Shown here piece by piece: positions 1 through 8,094 of a DNA stretch of 60,658 bases. A program made the position numbers and the translations under genes. The first letter of the stretch is position 1; each line of letters opens with the position of its first letter. The DNA is from Candidatus Nomurabacteria bacterium (lineage in GTDB: Bacteria > Patescibacteriota > Saccharimonadia > Saccharimonadales > Saccharimonadaceae), in the NCBI GenBank assembly GCA_020631935.1, contig JACKGP010000005.1, positions 1 through 60,658 of the forward strand, written 5' to 3'. Under the pieces are notes generated by a model. It saw only the letters and a program-made list of their open reading frames with translations. It was not told where the DNA came from and did no database searches.

Positions 1-2603
1 ACTGCACCGACACCTACTCCTTTTACGGCAGCCATCCCAAAACGAATAGTATTTTCACCAGGAACAACAGCAAATTCGACGAAGGATTCGTTAACGTCTG
101 GCGCTAATACTTTTATTCCCATATGGTTACACTCTGTAATCTCGATAGCTAAACGATCAATGTCATCAGCATCGCTTGTCATCAATGCGGCCATAAAGGC
201 ATCGGGGTAATGAGCCTTCAAATACGCCGTCCAGTAGGCAATTAGGCCGTAACACGCAGCATGTGACTTATTGAAACAGTAATTAGCAAATTCCTCCAGG
301 TCATCCCAGAACTTTTCGGCAACTTCGCGCGAAGCGCCACTGTGCTTTATCGCTCCGTCAACAAATTCTGGCTTGACCTTTTTCATTAGATCAATATTCT
401 TCTTTCCTACGGCCTTACGTAATGTATCAGCTTGGCCACCAGTAAATCCACACCACTCTTTTGAAATCTGCATGAATTGCTCTTGGTAGACTAAGATTCC
501 GTAGGTGCTCTTTAATGAATTTTCCATACCGGGGTGACGATAGGTGATAGCCTCGTCACCGTGTTTTCTACGTATAAACGAATCGATGAATTGCATTGGA
601 CCAGGCCGATAGAGTGCTACCATGGCAATTATGTCATCAAATACAGTTGGCTTTAGCTGCTTTAGATAGCGCTTCATGCCAGCAGACTCTAACTGAAAAA
701 CACCAGTGGTGTCACCCCGCTGAAATAGTTCGTACGTTTTTACATCATCAAGTGGAATCCTATTTAGATCAATTTCCTTTTTATAAACTTTTTTAATAAT
801 ACGCAGGGCATTGTTGATGATAGTCAAGTTACTCAGACCCAAAAAATCCATCTTCAGCAAACCCAGCTCCTCAACTGGACCCATTGGATACTGCGTTGCT
901 ACAACACCCTTCTGGGCCATTTCCAGGGGCACATATTTTACTAGCTCATGCGGGGCAATAACAACACCAGCTGCATGAACACCATGCGACCGAATCGTAC
1001 CCTCTAGACGTATGGCAAAATCAAATACTTCTTTTGATCGTGGATTGTTTTCATATTCTGCTTTTAGATCAGCATCCTCTTTGATACTTACTTCTAGTGG
1101 GATATGACGACCCTGAACTGGTGGCGGAATTAACTTTGCCATCCTGTCGGCATCAGCATACGGCACCTCTAGTACACGAGCCACATCACGAACGGCCGCG
1201 CGAGCAGCCATCTTTCCAAACGTTACTATATTCGCCACACGTTCACTGCCATATTTTTGAGCACAATATTCAATAACTTCACCGCGGCGAGTGTCCTGTA
1301 TGTCGATATCTATATCGGGCATAGATATACGATCGGGGTTTAGGAAACGCTCAAACAGTAGATCATACTTCAGGGGATCCAGATCTGTTATATGAAGTGC
1401 ATAAGCGACTATTGATCCGGCCGCCGAACCACGTCCAGGTCCGAATATAATACCTCTACTCTTACCCCAGTTTATAAAATCTTGAACAATCAAAAAATAT
1501 CCGTTGTAGCCCATTCGCTCAAGAACATCAAATTCCATATCTAGCCTGCCTCGCTCGTCGTCGGTCAGCATTTTCCTTATGTCGGCATTTGTCATAGACT
1601 CTGCCTCGGCCCTAGTTTTACCATGATAGCGCTCAGCTAACCCTCTGTAGACAAGCTTATCCAGATATTCCTTTTCAGATTCACCATTTGGAGTTGGAAA
1701 GGTTGGAATCAATATTCCGCCAAGCTCAATAGTTACTTCGCAGCGATCGGCGATGTGCTTAGTGTTTCTGACGGCCTCGGGGTTAGTTTTGCTCCAGCGC
1801 TCTATTATATCCCTAGGGTCAGTTAGGTGTAGTTCAAATTCCTTCAGGCTCATCCTGCGCTCGTCGCTGAGATAGGAGCCGGTGCCGACACAAAGCAGTA
1901 TCTCGTGTGCATCTTGGTCATCATGGCTCAAGTAGTGTCCGTCGCTAGAGACTACCATTTCAATATCTAGCTCTTTGGCTATTTTTTCTAGGCCTTTGTT
2001 TATCTCAACCTGAACTGGCCATGGGCTTGGCGATTCTGGATGGCCGTGATCTTGAAGCTCTAAATAATACCTATCGCCAAAAACCGACTTGTACCATGTA
2101 GCGGTTTCTTTTGCGGCGTCATAGTTTCCATTTCGCAAGCTTTCGCCAACTTCGCCGCTAGCGCAGGCACTCATGCAGATTATGCCTTCGTTATATTTCT
2201 CTAAAATATCATGGTCAATTCTAGGCTTATAGTACTTACCCTCCAGCTCGGCCAAAGTAGCTAGTTGCATCAAATTTTCATAGCCCTTGTTGTTCATAGC
2301 TAGCAATATTATATGGAAACGCTGCTTATCCCTAGCCGGATCTCTATCGAAGCGAGATCTGGCGGCCATATATGCCTCAATTCCAATTATCGGCTTTATG
2401 CCCGCAGCAGTCGCAGCTTTATAAAATTCAATCGTACCACTCATCGTACCGTGGTCTGTAATGGCAACCCCATGCATACCCAAGTCTTTCACCTTGTCCA
2501 CTAACTTGCCAGTCTTAGACAGCCCGTCTAGTAGGCTGTGGTGAGTATGATTATGTAGATGAACATAATCACTTGGTTCTAATTTTATGTTTTTATCCCC
2601 CAT
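1..2603 (-). CDS. dnaE: DNA polymerase III subunit alpha (partial, C-terminus outside window)
   Basis: Replicative polymerase alpha subunit (C-family), acting at the fork. About 867 residues are visible. The N-terminal PHP domain carries the HLHNHTHHSLLDG metal-binding segment and an ITDHGTMSG motif. The palm follows, with the PDIDID-type catalytic aspartates in the stretch ending DIDIQDTRRGEVI, and then the finger motif YQEQFMQISKEWCGFTGGQA. The visible end, AAVKGVGVGA, is the start of the helix-hairpin-helix region, so the OB-fold and tail lie left of base 1. The ATG at 2603 gives MGDKNIKLEPSDYVHLHNHT. It has no Shine-Dalgarno but a TGC-TATAAT box lies 11 nt upstream. The family assignment is secure. 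Confidence 0.97.
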   Translation of the reverse strand, partial: MGDKNIKLEPSDYVHLHNHTHHSLLDGLSKTGKLVDKVKDLGMHGVAITDHGTMSGTIEFYKAATAAGIKPIIGIEAYMAARSRFDRDPARDKQRFHIILLAMNNKGYENLMQLATLAELEGKYYKPRIDHDILEKYNEGIICMSACASGEVGESLRNGNYDAAKETATWYKSVFGDRYYLELQDHGHPESPSPWPVQVEINKGLEKIAKELDIEMVVSSDGHYLSHDDQDAHEILLCVGTGSYLSDERRMSLKEFELHLTDPRDIIERWSKTNPEAVRNTKHIADRCEVTIELGGILIPTFPTPNGESEKEYLDKLVYRGLAERYHGKTRAEAESMTNADIRKMLTDDERGRLDMEFDVLERMGYNGYFLIVQDFINWGKSRGIIFGPGRGSAAGSIVAYALHITDLDPLKYDLLFERFLNPDRISMPDIDIDIQDTRRGEVIEYCAQKYGSERVANIVTFGKMAARAAVRDVARVLEVPYADADRMAKLIPPPVQGRHIPLEVSIKEDADLKAEYENNPRSKEVFDFAIRLEGTIRSHGVHAAGVVIAPHELVKYVPLEMAQKGVVATQYPMGPVEELGLLKMDFLGLSNLTIINNALRIIKKVYKKEIDLNRIPLDDVKTYELFQRGDTTGVFQLESAGMKRYLKQLKPTVFDDIIAMVALYRPGPMQFIDSFIRRKHGDEAITYRHPGMENSLKSTYGILVYQEQFMQISKEWCGFTGGQADTLRKAVGKKNIDLMKKVKPEFVDGAIKHSGASREVAEKFWDDLEEFANYCFNKSHAACYGLIAYWTAYLKAHYPDAFMAALMTSDADDIDRLAIEITECNHMGIKVLAPDVNESFVEFAVVPGENTIRFGMAAVKGVGVGA

Positions 2604-2614
2604 ACACTACTTCT

Positions 2615-2620
2615 ATTATA
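2615..2620 (-). promoter_or_regulatory. Extended -10 box of dnaE
   Basis: TATAAT preceded by TGC on the minus strand, 11 nt before the dnaE ATG. There is no convincing -35 and no Shine-Dalgarno, so a leader of only about 4-5 nt is predicted. Confidence 0.55.
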
Positions 2621-2634
2621 GCAAGCTTTGCACT

Positions 2635-2665
2635 AAAAAACCTCGACACTGCTAATGCGTCGAGG
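2635..2665 (-). terminator. Intrinsic terminator after the ytxH-like gene
   Basis: Seven-base-pair stem CCTCGAC/GTCGAGG (2641-2647 with 2659-2665). On the minus strand it is followed by six T. It lies directly after the minus-strand gene ending at 2692. Confidence 0.8.
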
Positions 2666-2691
2666 TTTAACTGGCCTCTATTTAATAACGG

Positions 2692-2952
2692 CTATTTTTT
2701 ATCGCCGCCAGACTTCTTTGAGCCAACCTCTTGTCGAAGTTCATCAATCTTCTGCCGAGCCTCTTTTACGACCTCATCGGCCTTTTTGCCAAGCTCGCCC
2801 TTTTTCTTCTGGGTTTCAGCACGAAGCTCATCGGCTCGCTTTTTTATGTCAGCGCGGGTTTCCTTGCCACTTTTTGGCGCAGTTAAAACGCCTGCGATAG
2901 CTCCCGCTACCACTCCAACAATTGCACCTAATGCTAATCTACTTTTTGCCAT
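2692..2952 (-). CDS. YtxH-like small membrane-anchored protein
   Basis: An 86-residue protein with an N-terminal glycine/alanine-rich hydrophobic helix (residues about 5-24) containing GAIVGVVAGAIAGVLTAPKSG. A long charged helix follows, rich in Lys, Glu, Asp and Arg, probably a coiled coil. This is the layout of the YtxH general-stress/gas-vesicle-like family, whose biochemical role is unknown. A strong Shine-Dalgarno (GGAGG) precedes the ATG. It lies 12 bp after another small membrane protein and is closed by an intrinsic terminator, so the two form a short operon. Family call is good; function is open. Confidence 0.8.
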   Translation of the reverse strand: MAKSRLALGAIVGVVAGAIAGVLTAPKSGKETRADIKKRADELRAETQKKKGELGKKADEVVKEARQKIDELRQEVGSKKSGGDKK

Positions 2953-2964
2953 TATTCAGCCTCC

Positions 2965-3210
2965 TTATTTACGTTTTTTTACCCTATTGAGTTGCTTAAC
3001 TAATATTGACCCGATTGCAGCCGCAGATGTATACTGCGTAAACTTACTGGTAGCGGTCTCAATACTTGACGCCGTCTTTTCAGCCTTATCTGTGATTCTC
3101 TTTAGCTGCAGACTGACTTTTACTAATAATACTCCTATGACTATTCCTACGATTAGAAATATAGCCAAGAATATTGATAATATTATTACTAAAATTTCAA
3201 AAGCACCCAT
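2965..3210 (-). CDS. Small membrane protein, DUF948-like layout
   Basis: An 81-residue protein. Residues about 4-32 form one very hydrophobic segment (ILVIILSIFLAIFLIVGIVI). A short amphipathic helix follows, with heptad-like spacing around LKRITDKAEKTASSIETATS, and a basic KKRK end. Layout and position beside a YtxH-like gene recall the DUF948/YtxG-type proteins that accompany ytxH in Firmicutes, but the sequence is too short for a firm family call. No Shine-Dalgarno is obvious. It is probably co-transcribed with the ytxH-like gene. Confidence 0.65.
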   Translation of the reverse strand: MGAFEILVIILSIFLAIFLIVGIVIGVLLVKVSLQLKRITDKAEKTASSIETATSKFTQYTSAAAIGSILVKQLNRVKKRK

Positions 3211-3224
3211 AGTTTAATGCTAGC

Positions 3225-3253
3225 AAAACCGCTCGATGTTGTCGAGCGGTTTT
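3225..3253 (-). terminator. Bidirectional intrinsic terminator
   Basis: Long palindrome AAAACCGCTCGA/TCGAGCGGTTTT around a TGTTG loop. It has a T-run on either strand and sits immediately after the minus-strand GlsB-type gene. Confidence 0.8.
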
Positions 3254-3284
3254 AAATTTTATACTGTTAATAAGTTAATCAAAT

Positions 3285-3554
3285 TTACTTGCGGCCTGTT
3301 AGTAGTTTTACTACAAATAGCAAGACTACCGCACCAACAAATGCTACGACAAAACTCCAGATGCTAAAACCAGTGGTTCCATCGATGTTTAGCATTGGCA
3401 ATAGTGCATTACCAATAACGGCACCGACTATACCTACTACTATATTTAGTATAACTCCCTGCTGTGCGTCGGTCTTCATGACCATACTAGCCACCCAACC
3501 GGCCAGACCACCAATAATGATAGCTCCTAACCATCCACCTAGTCCAACTTCCAT
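3285..3554 (-). CDS. GlsB/YeaQ/YmgE family membrane protein
   Basis: An 89-residue, three-helix, glycine-rich membrane protein of the transglycosylase-associated/GlsB (YeaQ/YmgE) family, often induced by envelope stress. Visible hallmarks are GWLGAIIIGGLAGWVASMV near the N-terminus, a NIVVGIVGAVIGNALLP central segment, and a C-terminal hydrophobic helix ending in TGRK. Length is typical. The start is supported by a perfect GGAGG Shine-Dalgarno. It appears monocistronic, between its own terminator and galU. Confidence 0.88.
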   Translation of the reverse strand: MEVGLGGWLGAIIIGGLAGWVASMVMKTDAQQGVILNIVVGIVGAVIGNALLPMLNIDGTTGFSIWSFVVAFVGAVVLLFVVKLLTGRK

Positions 3555-3621
3555 AATCGTACCTCCTTTTATGGTTATTGTACTGCCTATTCTACATATA
3601 TTCGTTCAATAAATCAAAATT

Positions 3622-4512
3622 TTATCTTAGTTTTTGCTCAATATAATCACGCAACTCTTCACCATAACTAGGGTGTTTTAAGCCAAAATCAAATGTAGTC
3701 TTTAGATATTCTAGAGGATTTCCAGTATCATAAAAAATCGCACCTTCTATCTCTTTTGCATAAAAACTATGCCCCTCGTCAATCATCTGCTGCACAAAAG
3801 TCTGAAAAGTAAACTCACCATCTGAGTGGGTCTTTACACCCTTCTCAACATACGCCAGAATCTCTGAAGGAAGTAGGTAATTAGATACACTTGCCAGCTC
3901 CGATGGTGCCGCCTCATGGCTGCCCGGTTTTTCTACTATCTTGGACATTTTCAATAGTCCAGCTTCTAGCTCTTTACCGTCAGCAAAGCCATAACTACCA
4001 AATTCACTCTCACTTTCAACACGCTTGCAAGCAAAAACCCCGCCACCATACTCCTCTGCTATATCGATTATTTGTTTTGTTGAATTCGCGTGCGGAGAAA
4101 AGAAATCATCTGCCCATTTGTAAATAAAAGGCTCATCACCAATCAAGTGAGCAGCACTCAGAAGCGGCGTCGCGTTGCCATAGGGGCCCTTTTGTCTAAC
4201 GTAGACAAAATTCGCAATATTAGCCAAGTCTTCAACTAAATCGATTAGCGGCTTCTTCTTTTCGCCGCCTGCACGTAAATTACCGAGTAAGTCTTCTTTT
4301 GGCATATCGAAGTGATCTTCGATTGCCCGTTTTGTAGCACTGCCGACGATTATTATGTCTTCAATTCCAGCCTCAACCAGCTCTTCCACTACATACTGGA
4401 TTATCGGCTTGTCAATTAATGGTAGCATTTCTTTTGGCATTGCCTTGGTTTGTGGCAAAAACCTAGTCCCGAAACCTGCAGCTGGAATAATAGCCTTTGT
4501 CGGTCGCTTCAT
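3622..4512 (-). CDS. galU: UTP--glucose-1-phosphate uridylyltransferase
   Basis: Makes UDP-glucose from UTP and glucose-1-phosphate in the cytoplasm for envelope glycans and storage sugars. Its 296 residues are full length for bacterial GalU. The nucleotide-binding loop AAGFGTRFLPQTKAMPKEML is at residues 11-30, followed by PIIQYVVEE. The catalytic region contains EKPGSHEAAPSELAS, and the sugar-binding GNPLEY stretch is near the C-terminus. The ATG lies one base after the gatB stop, with no separate Shine-Dalgarno, so it is probably translated by coupling and belongs to the gatC-gatA-gatB transcript. Confidence 0.95.
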   Translation of the reverse strand: MKRPTKAIIPAAGFGTRFLPQTKAMPKEMLPLIDKPIIQYVVEELVEAGIEDIIIVGSATKRAIEDHFDMPKEDLLGNLRAGGEKKKPLIDLVEDLANIANFVYVRQKGPYGNATPLLSAAHLIGDEPFIYKWADDFFSPHANSTKQIIDIAEEYGGGVFACKRVESESEFGSYGFADGKELEAGLLKMSKIVEKPGSHEAAPSELASVSNYLLPSEILAYVEKGVKTHSDGEFTFQTFVQQMIDEGHSFYAKEIEGAIFYDTGNPLEYLKTTFDFGLKHPSYGEELRDYIEQKLR

Positions 4513-4513
4513 T

Positions 4514-5941
4514 TTATTTTAATTTTTCTCTAATCATTTTTTGAGCCATACCTGGATTAGCCTTGCCTTTCGATAGCTTCATGACCTGACCAACCAAAAA
4601 ACCAATCGCCTTATCATTTCCGGCCATAATATCGCTTACTGCCTTCTTCGATGAACCATCGGCCAACACGGAGTCGACGATCCTGGAAATCTCATCTTCG
4701 TCACTTACTTGCAACAAGTTCTTCTCCTCGGCTAATTTTCGAGGGTTTTTAGAGCCACGCATCAAATCGTTGAATATCTCACTTGCAGCATTAGACGTAA
4801 TTTCCGCCTTCTCAACCATTTCAGCCAGATCCAACAGGTCGCCTACACTGACAGTAGCCTCGGCGACACCAACCTCATCGGAATTTAAGCTGCTCGCAAT
4901 CCAGTTAGCCACTCTCCTGGCTGCTTTTTGGTTTTTTGCCAGCACTTCTGAGACTAACCTTGCATATGACTGATGAGACAGCAAGCCGTTTACAACAGAT
5001 TCATCGACTCCTAGGTTAGTAAATTCTGACCTATATTCTGGCGGTAGCTTTCCTACACTTTCCTGAACCTTTGCAACTTCCTCTTTAGTTAAAACGATGG
5101 GCGGAATGTCGGCATCTGGCATGTAGCGATAATCCTGAGCGTCTTCTTTCGACCTCTGGCTAGTAGTAATCTGCTTGTCGTCATTCCAGCCGCGCGTTTC
5201 TTGCACCACTCGCTCGCCTCTCTCCAGAAGCTCAACTTGTCTTTTAAACTCATATTCGACTGCTTTTTCAATACTCCTAAAGCTGTTTAGGTTTTTCACC
5301 TCTGCTCTTTTGCCGAGCTCAATCGAACCCTTTGGCGCTACCGATATATTAACGTCAAAACGCATATTGCCATGATAAAGGTCGCCCAGTGTCACGCCAG
5401 CATAAGTCATCAGTAGATATAGCTCATTTGCGTAAGCGCGCGCCTCGGCTGGACTGTGTATATCAGGCTCAGAAACAACTTCAATCAAAGGAGTGCCGGC
5501 ACGGTTTAGGTCAACCAGACTATAGTCACCAAAATGTGTTAGCTTTCCTGCATCTTCCTCTAGATGAGCATGGTGTATCCGCACTCGCTTTGATACTCCA
5601 CCCTCTAACGGAATATCTATGTAACCTGCCAAGATTATTGGCTCATACATTTGTGTAGTCTGATATCCCTTGGGCAAATCTGGATAAAAATAATGCTTGC
5701 GGTCAAACCGCGAAACTTCAGCAATCTCAGAGTTTAGAGCTTTCCCGGCCTTCATAGCTAGCTCAACGGCATGCCAGTTTAGTACTGGCAACATACCTGG
5801 TAGACCAAAATCTATCGGATGAACGGTTGTATTTGGTTCCCTATCACGAGCATCGTTATCGGCTGGACTGAAGAGTTTCGTTTTCGTCGCTAACTGCACA
5901 TGGCACTCGATACCAATTGTCATTTCCCACTTATAGTTCAT
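4514..5941 (-). CDS. gatB: Aspartyl/glutamyl-tRNA amidotransferase subunit B
   Basis: Kinase/transamidase subunit of GatCAB, which converts Glu-tRNA(Gln) (and Asp-tRNA(Asn)) to the amidated form. It has 475 residues. The N-terminal cradle begins WEMTIGIECHVQLATKTKLF. The segment HYFYPDLPKGYQTTQ, with the conserved YFYPDLPKGYQ, is the phosphorylation core. The C-terminal helical and YqeY tail (residues about 330-475) binds tRNA. It lies two bases after the HEPN-like gene and one base before galU. A tRNA-Gln gene is also in this window, consistent with the indirect Gln-tRNA route. Confidence 0.97.
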   Translation of the reverse strand: MNYKWEMTIGIECHVQLATKTKLFSPADNDARDREPNTTVHPIDFGLPGMLPVLNWHAVELAMKAGKALNSEIAEVSRFDRKHYFYPDLPKGYQTTQMYEPIILAGYIDIPLEGGVSKRVRIHHAHLEEDAGKLTHFGDYSLVDLNRAGTPLIEVVSEPDIHSPAEARAYANELYLLMTYAGVTLGDLYHGNMRFDVNISVAPKGSIELGKRAEVKNLNSFRSIEKAVEYEFKRQVELLERGERVVQETRGWNDDKQITTSQRSKEDAQDYRYMPDADIPPIVLTKEEVAKVQESVGKLPPEYRSEFTNLGVDESVVNGLLSHQSYARLVSEVLAKNQKAARRVANWIASSLNSDEVGVAEATVSVGDLLDLAEMVEKAEITSNAASEIFNDLMRGSKNPRKLAEEKNLLQVSDEDEISRIVDSVLADGSSKKAVSDIMAGNDKAIGFLVGQVMKLSKGKANPGMAQKMIREKLK

Positions 5942-5943
5942 AC

Positions 5944-6366
5944 CTATATCGCCCTCACGTCCTTTAACGCTTGCTTGAATGCCTGTAAAGATCGTGTCGC
6001 TAAATCGTAAGATACCTTTGCGTCAGGCTCATGAGCGATTTTGTTACGTATTTTATGTGCCGACCAGACATGATTTGCATTCTTAAACTCACTATTAGCT
6101 GCTTTCATACGCTCCCCCATAGTCTTTCCTCGAAAGCCGCGCTCTTTCAGGGCGTGATCAAGTAGTTTGTCGGCTGCTAGTACGGACATCTGATAGCTCG
6201 TGGGCTCATTCTTCTTTAGACTATTCTCTATAGTCAACCATCTGCTTTGATACTTTTCTTTATTTAGATTTTTACCAGCATGCTTCGTCAGCGACACAAT
6301 CGCAAACACCATTACGCCAACAATTAAAATTGCTAATAGAAATATCAATAATAGTCCGTCTACCAT
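5944..6366 (-). CDS. Membrane-anchored protein with HEPN-like RNxxxH motif
   Basis: A 140-residue protein lying between gatA and gatB and overlapping the gatA end by 7 bases. Residues 3-26 form one transmembrane helix. The rest is a cytosolic helical domain containing RNKIAHEPD at 107-115. R107-N108...H112 fits the R-N-x3-H signature of HEPN-fold RNases such as HepT, where it forms the catalytic site. The preceding helices (AADKLLDHALKERG) also resemble HEPN proteins. No MNT antitoxin lies nearby. Whether it cuts RNA or uses HEPN only as a binding fold cannot be told. Conservation in the gat operon elsewhere is unknown to me. Confidence 0.7.
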   Translation of the reverse strand: MVDGLLLIFLLAILIVGVMVFAIVSLTKHAGKNLNKEKYQSRWLTIENSLKKNEPTSYQMSVLAADKLLDHALKERGFRGKTMGERMKAANSEFKNANHVWSAHKIRNKIAHEPDAKVSYDLATRSLQAFKQALKDVRAI

Positions 6367-7730
6367 AAAGCCTCGATCTCCTTTGCTAAAGCCAGCAAAT
6401 CTGAGTCTCTACCGCGATTTCCTAATATTTGTGCGCCGACTGCCAAGCCCTCTTCTGTGTTGCCCGCTGGCACACTTAGGGCAGGCAACCCTGCTAAACT
6501 TGCTGGAATAGTCATAGTATCGGCAAGATACATCTTTATGGGGTCCGTAGTCTTCTCTCCCAATTTAAACGCAGACGTTGGGGCGACTGGACTAAGCAAC
6601 ACATCGTACGACTCGAAAAGTCTATCGAATTCTTGGCACAATAAGGTTCTGGCTCTTTGAGCCTGCTGGTAATATGCATCGAAATATCCACTCGACAGAA
6701 CGTAGCTGCCTATCAATATCCGACGCTTATTCTCGGTCTCGAATCCTTCATCTCGTGACCGACCATACAATTCAGCGAGACTTGAAGAATCCGATCTATA
6801 TCCATAGCGAACACCATCGTAGCGCGCTAAGTTACTTGAAATTTCAGCAGGTACGATTATGTAATACATAGCCACGGCGTAGTCGGCCATAGGCAATTCT
6901 ACGTCCTCAATAGTATAACCAGCGGACTTTAGTCGCTCGGCCAGATTGTAAATGCGCTGTCGAACATCTTCGTCGACGTCGTCATTTATCATGTTTTTAA
7001 CGAGGCCTATCTTTTTTGTTTTTGAACTTGATTCACACGGCTTAAAAAAATCATCCAAGGTTGTCATGTCAGACACATCCTTGCCAGACATAATATCTAT
7101 GACTAGTTCGGCATCACTGGAGTTACTGGTGAAGCAGCCTATGCAATCAGTACTACTAGCCATAGCTACTACGCCATATCTGCTCACGGCGCCATATGTA
7201 GGCTTTACGCCAACAACACCATTAAAGCTAGCTGGCTGTCGTATAGAGCCACCCGTATCAGTACCTAGGGCAAACGGAACAATATCCAAAGCTACCGCTA
7301 CTGCCGAGCCGCCACTTGAGCCTCCGGCAACTCGAGTTTTATCTATGGAATTAAGTGTAGGCCCGTAGGCTGAGTTTTCTGTACTTCCTCCATGCGCAAA
7401 AGAGTCTAGGTTAGTTTTTCCAATGCAAATAGCACCTTCGGCTTCAAGCTTCTCAATCGCCGTAGCCTGAATTGGTGCATTGAAACTTGCAAGCATCTTG
7501 CTGGCCGCAGTCGTCGGAGAGCCGAAAACTAAAAAGTTATCTTTCGCCAAAAACGGAACTCCAGCTAAACGACCTGTAATTTCGCCTCTCTCTACTTGCT
7601 CGGCTCGATCCAGGGCGCGCTCGGCTGTAGTCGATATAGTAATGTTGTAGTCCTTGAGCTTTTCGAGTTTTTCTAAAGCCTGCGTTACAGATTCAACTGC
7701 GTTGTTAGGTTTAAAATCACTAATCTTCAT
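6360..7730 (-). CDS. gatA: Aspartyl/glutamyl-tRNA amidotransferase subunit A
   Basis: Glutaminase subunit of GatCAB (amidase-signature family). Its 456 residues carry the amidase core with the Lys-cis-Ser-Ser triad. Lys is in VPFLAKDNF, and the serine pair lies in GGSSGGSAVAVA (about residues 150-175), followed by GTDTGGSIRQPASFNGVVG. Ammonia made here travels to GatB. It lies five bases after gatC and overlaps the HEPN-like gene, all within one gatC-gatA-HEPN-gatB-galU unit. Confidence 0.97.
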   Translation of the reverse strand: MKISDFKPNNAVESVTQALEKLEKLKDYNITISTTAERALDRAEQVERGEITGRLAGVPFLAKDNFLVFGSPTTAASKMLASFNAPIQATAIEKLEAEGAICIGKTNLDSFAHGGSTENSAYGPTLNSIDKTRVAGGSSGGSAVAVALDIVPFALGTDTGGSIRQPASFNGVVGVKPTYGAVSRYGVVAMASSTDCIGCFTSNSSDAELVIDIMSGKDVSDMTTLDDFFKPCESSSKTKKIGLVKNMINDDVDEDVRQRIYNLAERLKSAGYTIEDVELPMADYAVAMYYIIVPAEISSNLARYDGVRYGYRSDSSSLAELYGRSRDEGFETENKRRILIGSYVLSSGYFDAYYQQAQRARTLLCQEFDRLFESYDVLLSPVAPTSAFKLGEKTTDPIKMYLADTMTIPASLAGLPALSVPAGNTEEGLAVGAQILGNRGRDSDLLALAKEIEALW

Positions 7731-7735
7731 TAAAA

Positions 7736-8023
7736 TTACAGTACTTTCGGAACTTTTATTTGATTATCATTAGTCTCTTTGGCTAGCGATAGCAGCACCT
7801 CTGTCTCTATAGGTTGTGAAACTTCGTCAGGCCTAGACACATTTAGTAGCCCTGTAACTTGATAGGTGGGCTTTACCCCTGTAGTATCTAGCTCGGATAG
7901 CTTCTCTACAAAGTGCAAAATTCTGCTCAAATCAGCCCGCAGAGAATCTATTTCATCGTCCTGCAAAGACAAACTACTGAGTGCTGCTAGCTGCAACACA
8001 TCGTCGCGAGAAATTGAATTCAT
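7736..8023 (-). CDS. gatC: Aspartyl/glutamyl-tRNA amidotransferase subunit C
   Basis: A 95-residue structural subunit that wraps around the GatA-GatB interface. It has the usual pattern: an N-terminal helix with ISRDDVLQLAALSSLSLQDDE, then DLSRILHFVEKLSELDTTGV and a C-terminal PRPD-like segment (VSRPDEVSQP). It is the first gene of the gat unit. The ATG is preceded by a TATACT box 7 nt upstream and has no Shine-Dalgarno, so the mRNA is predicted leaderless. Confidence 0.92.
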   Translation of the reverse strand: MNSISRDDVLQLAALSSLSLQDDEIDSLRADLSRILHFVEKLSELDTTGVKPTYQVTGLLNVSRPDEVSQPIETEVLLSLAKETNDNQIKVPKVL

Positions 8024-8030
8024 ATTTATT

Positions 8031-8036
8031 AGTATA
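8031..8036 (-). promoter_or_regulatory. -10 box of the gatC operon (leaderless)
   Basis: TATACT on the minus strand, 7 nt before the gatC ATG. That spacing puts transcription start at or within a base or two of the ATG. Confidence 0.6.
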
Positions 8037-8094
8037 ACTCAACTTTGCTTGAAGTTCGAGAGTCAGATCAGGCTAAGATAAAATATCTACCGCT

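Noticed and set aside
2573..3217. Long plus-strand frame of 214 codons over the ytxH region
   Set aside because: It lies antisense to two small genes with good Shine-Dalgarno or family signatures, and runs through two terminators. Its composition (Phe/Ser-rich) is typical of a shadow frame.
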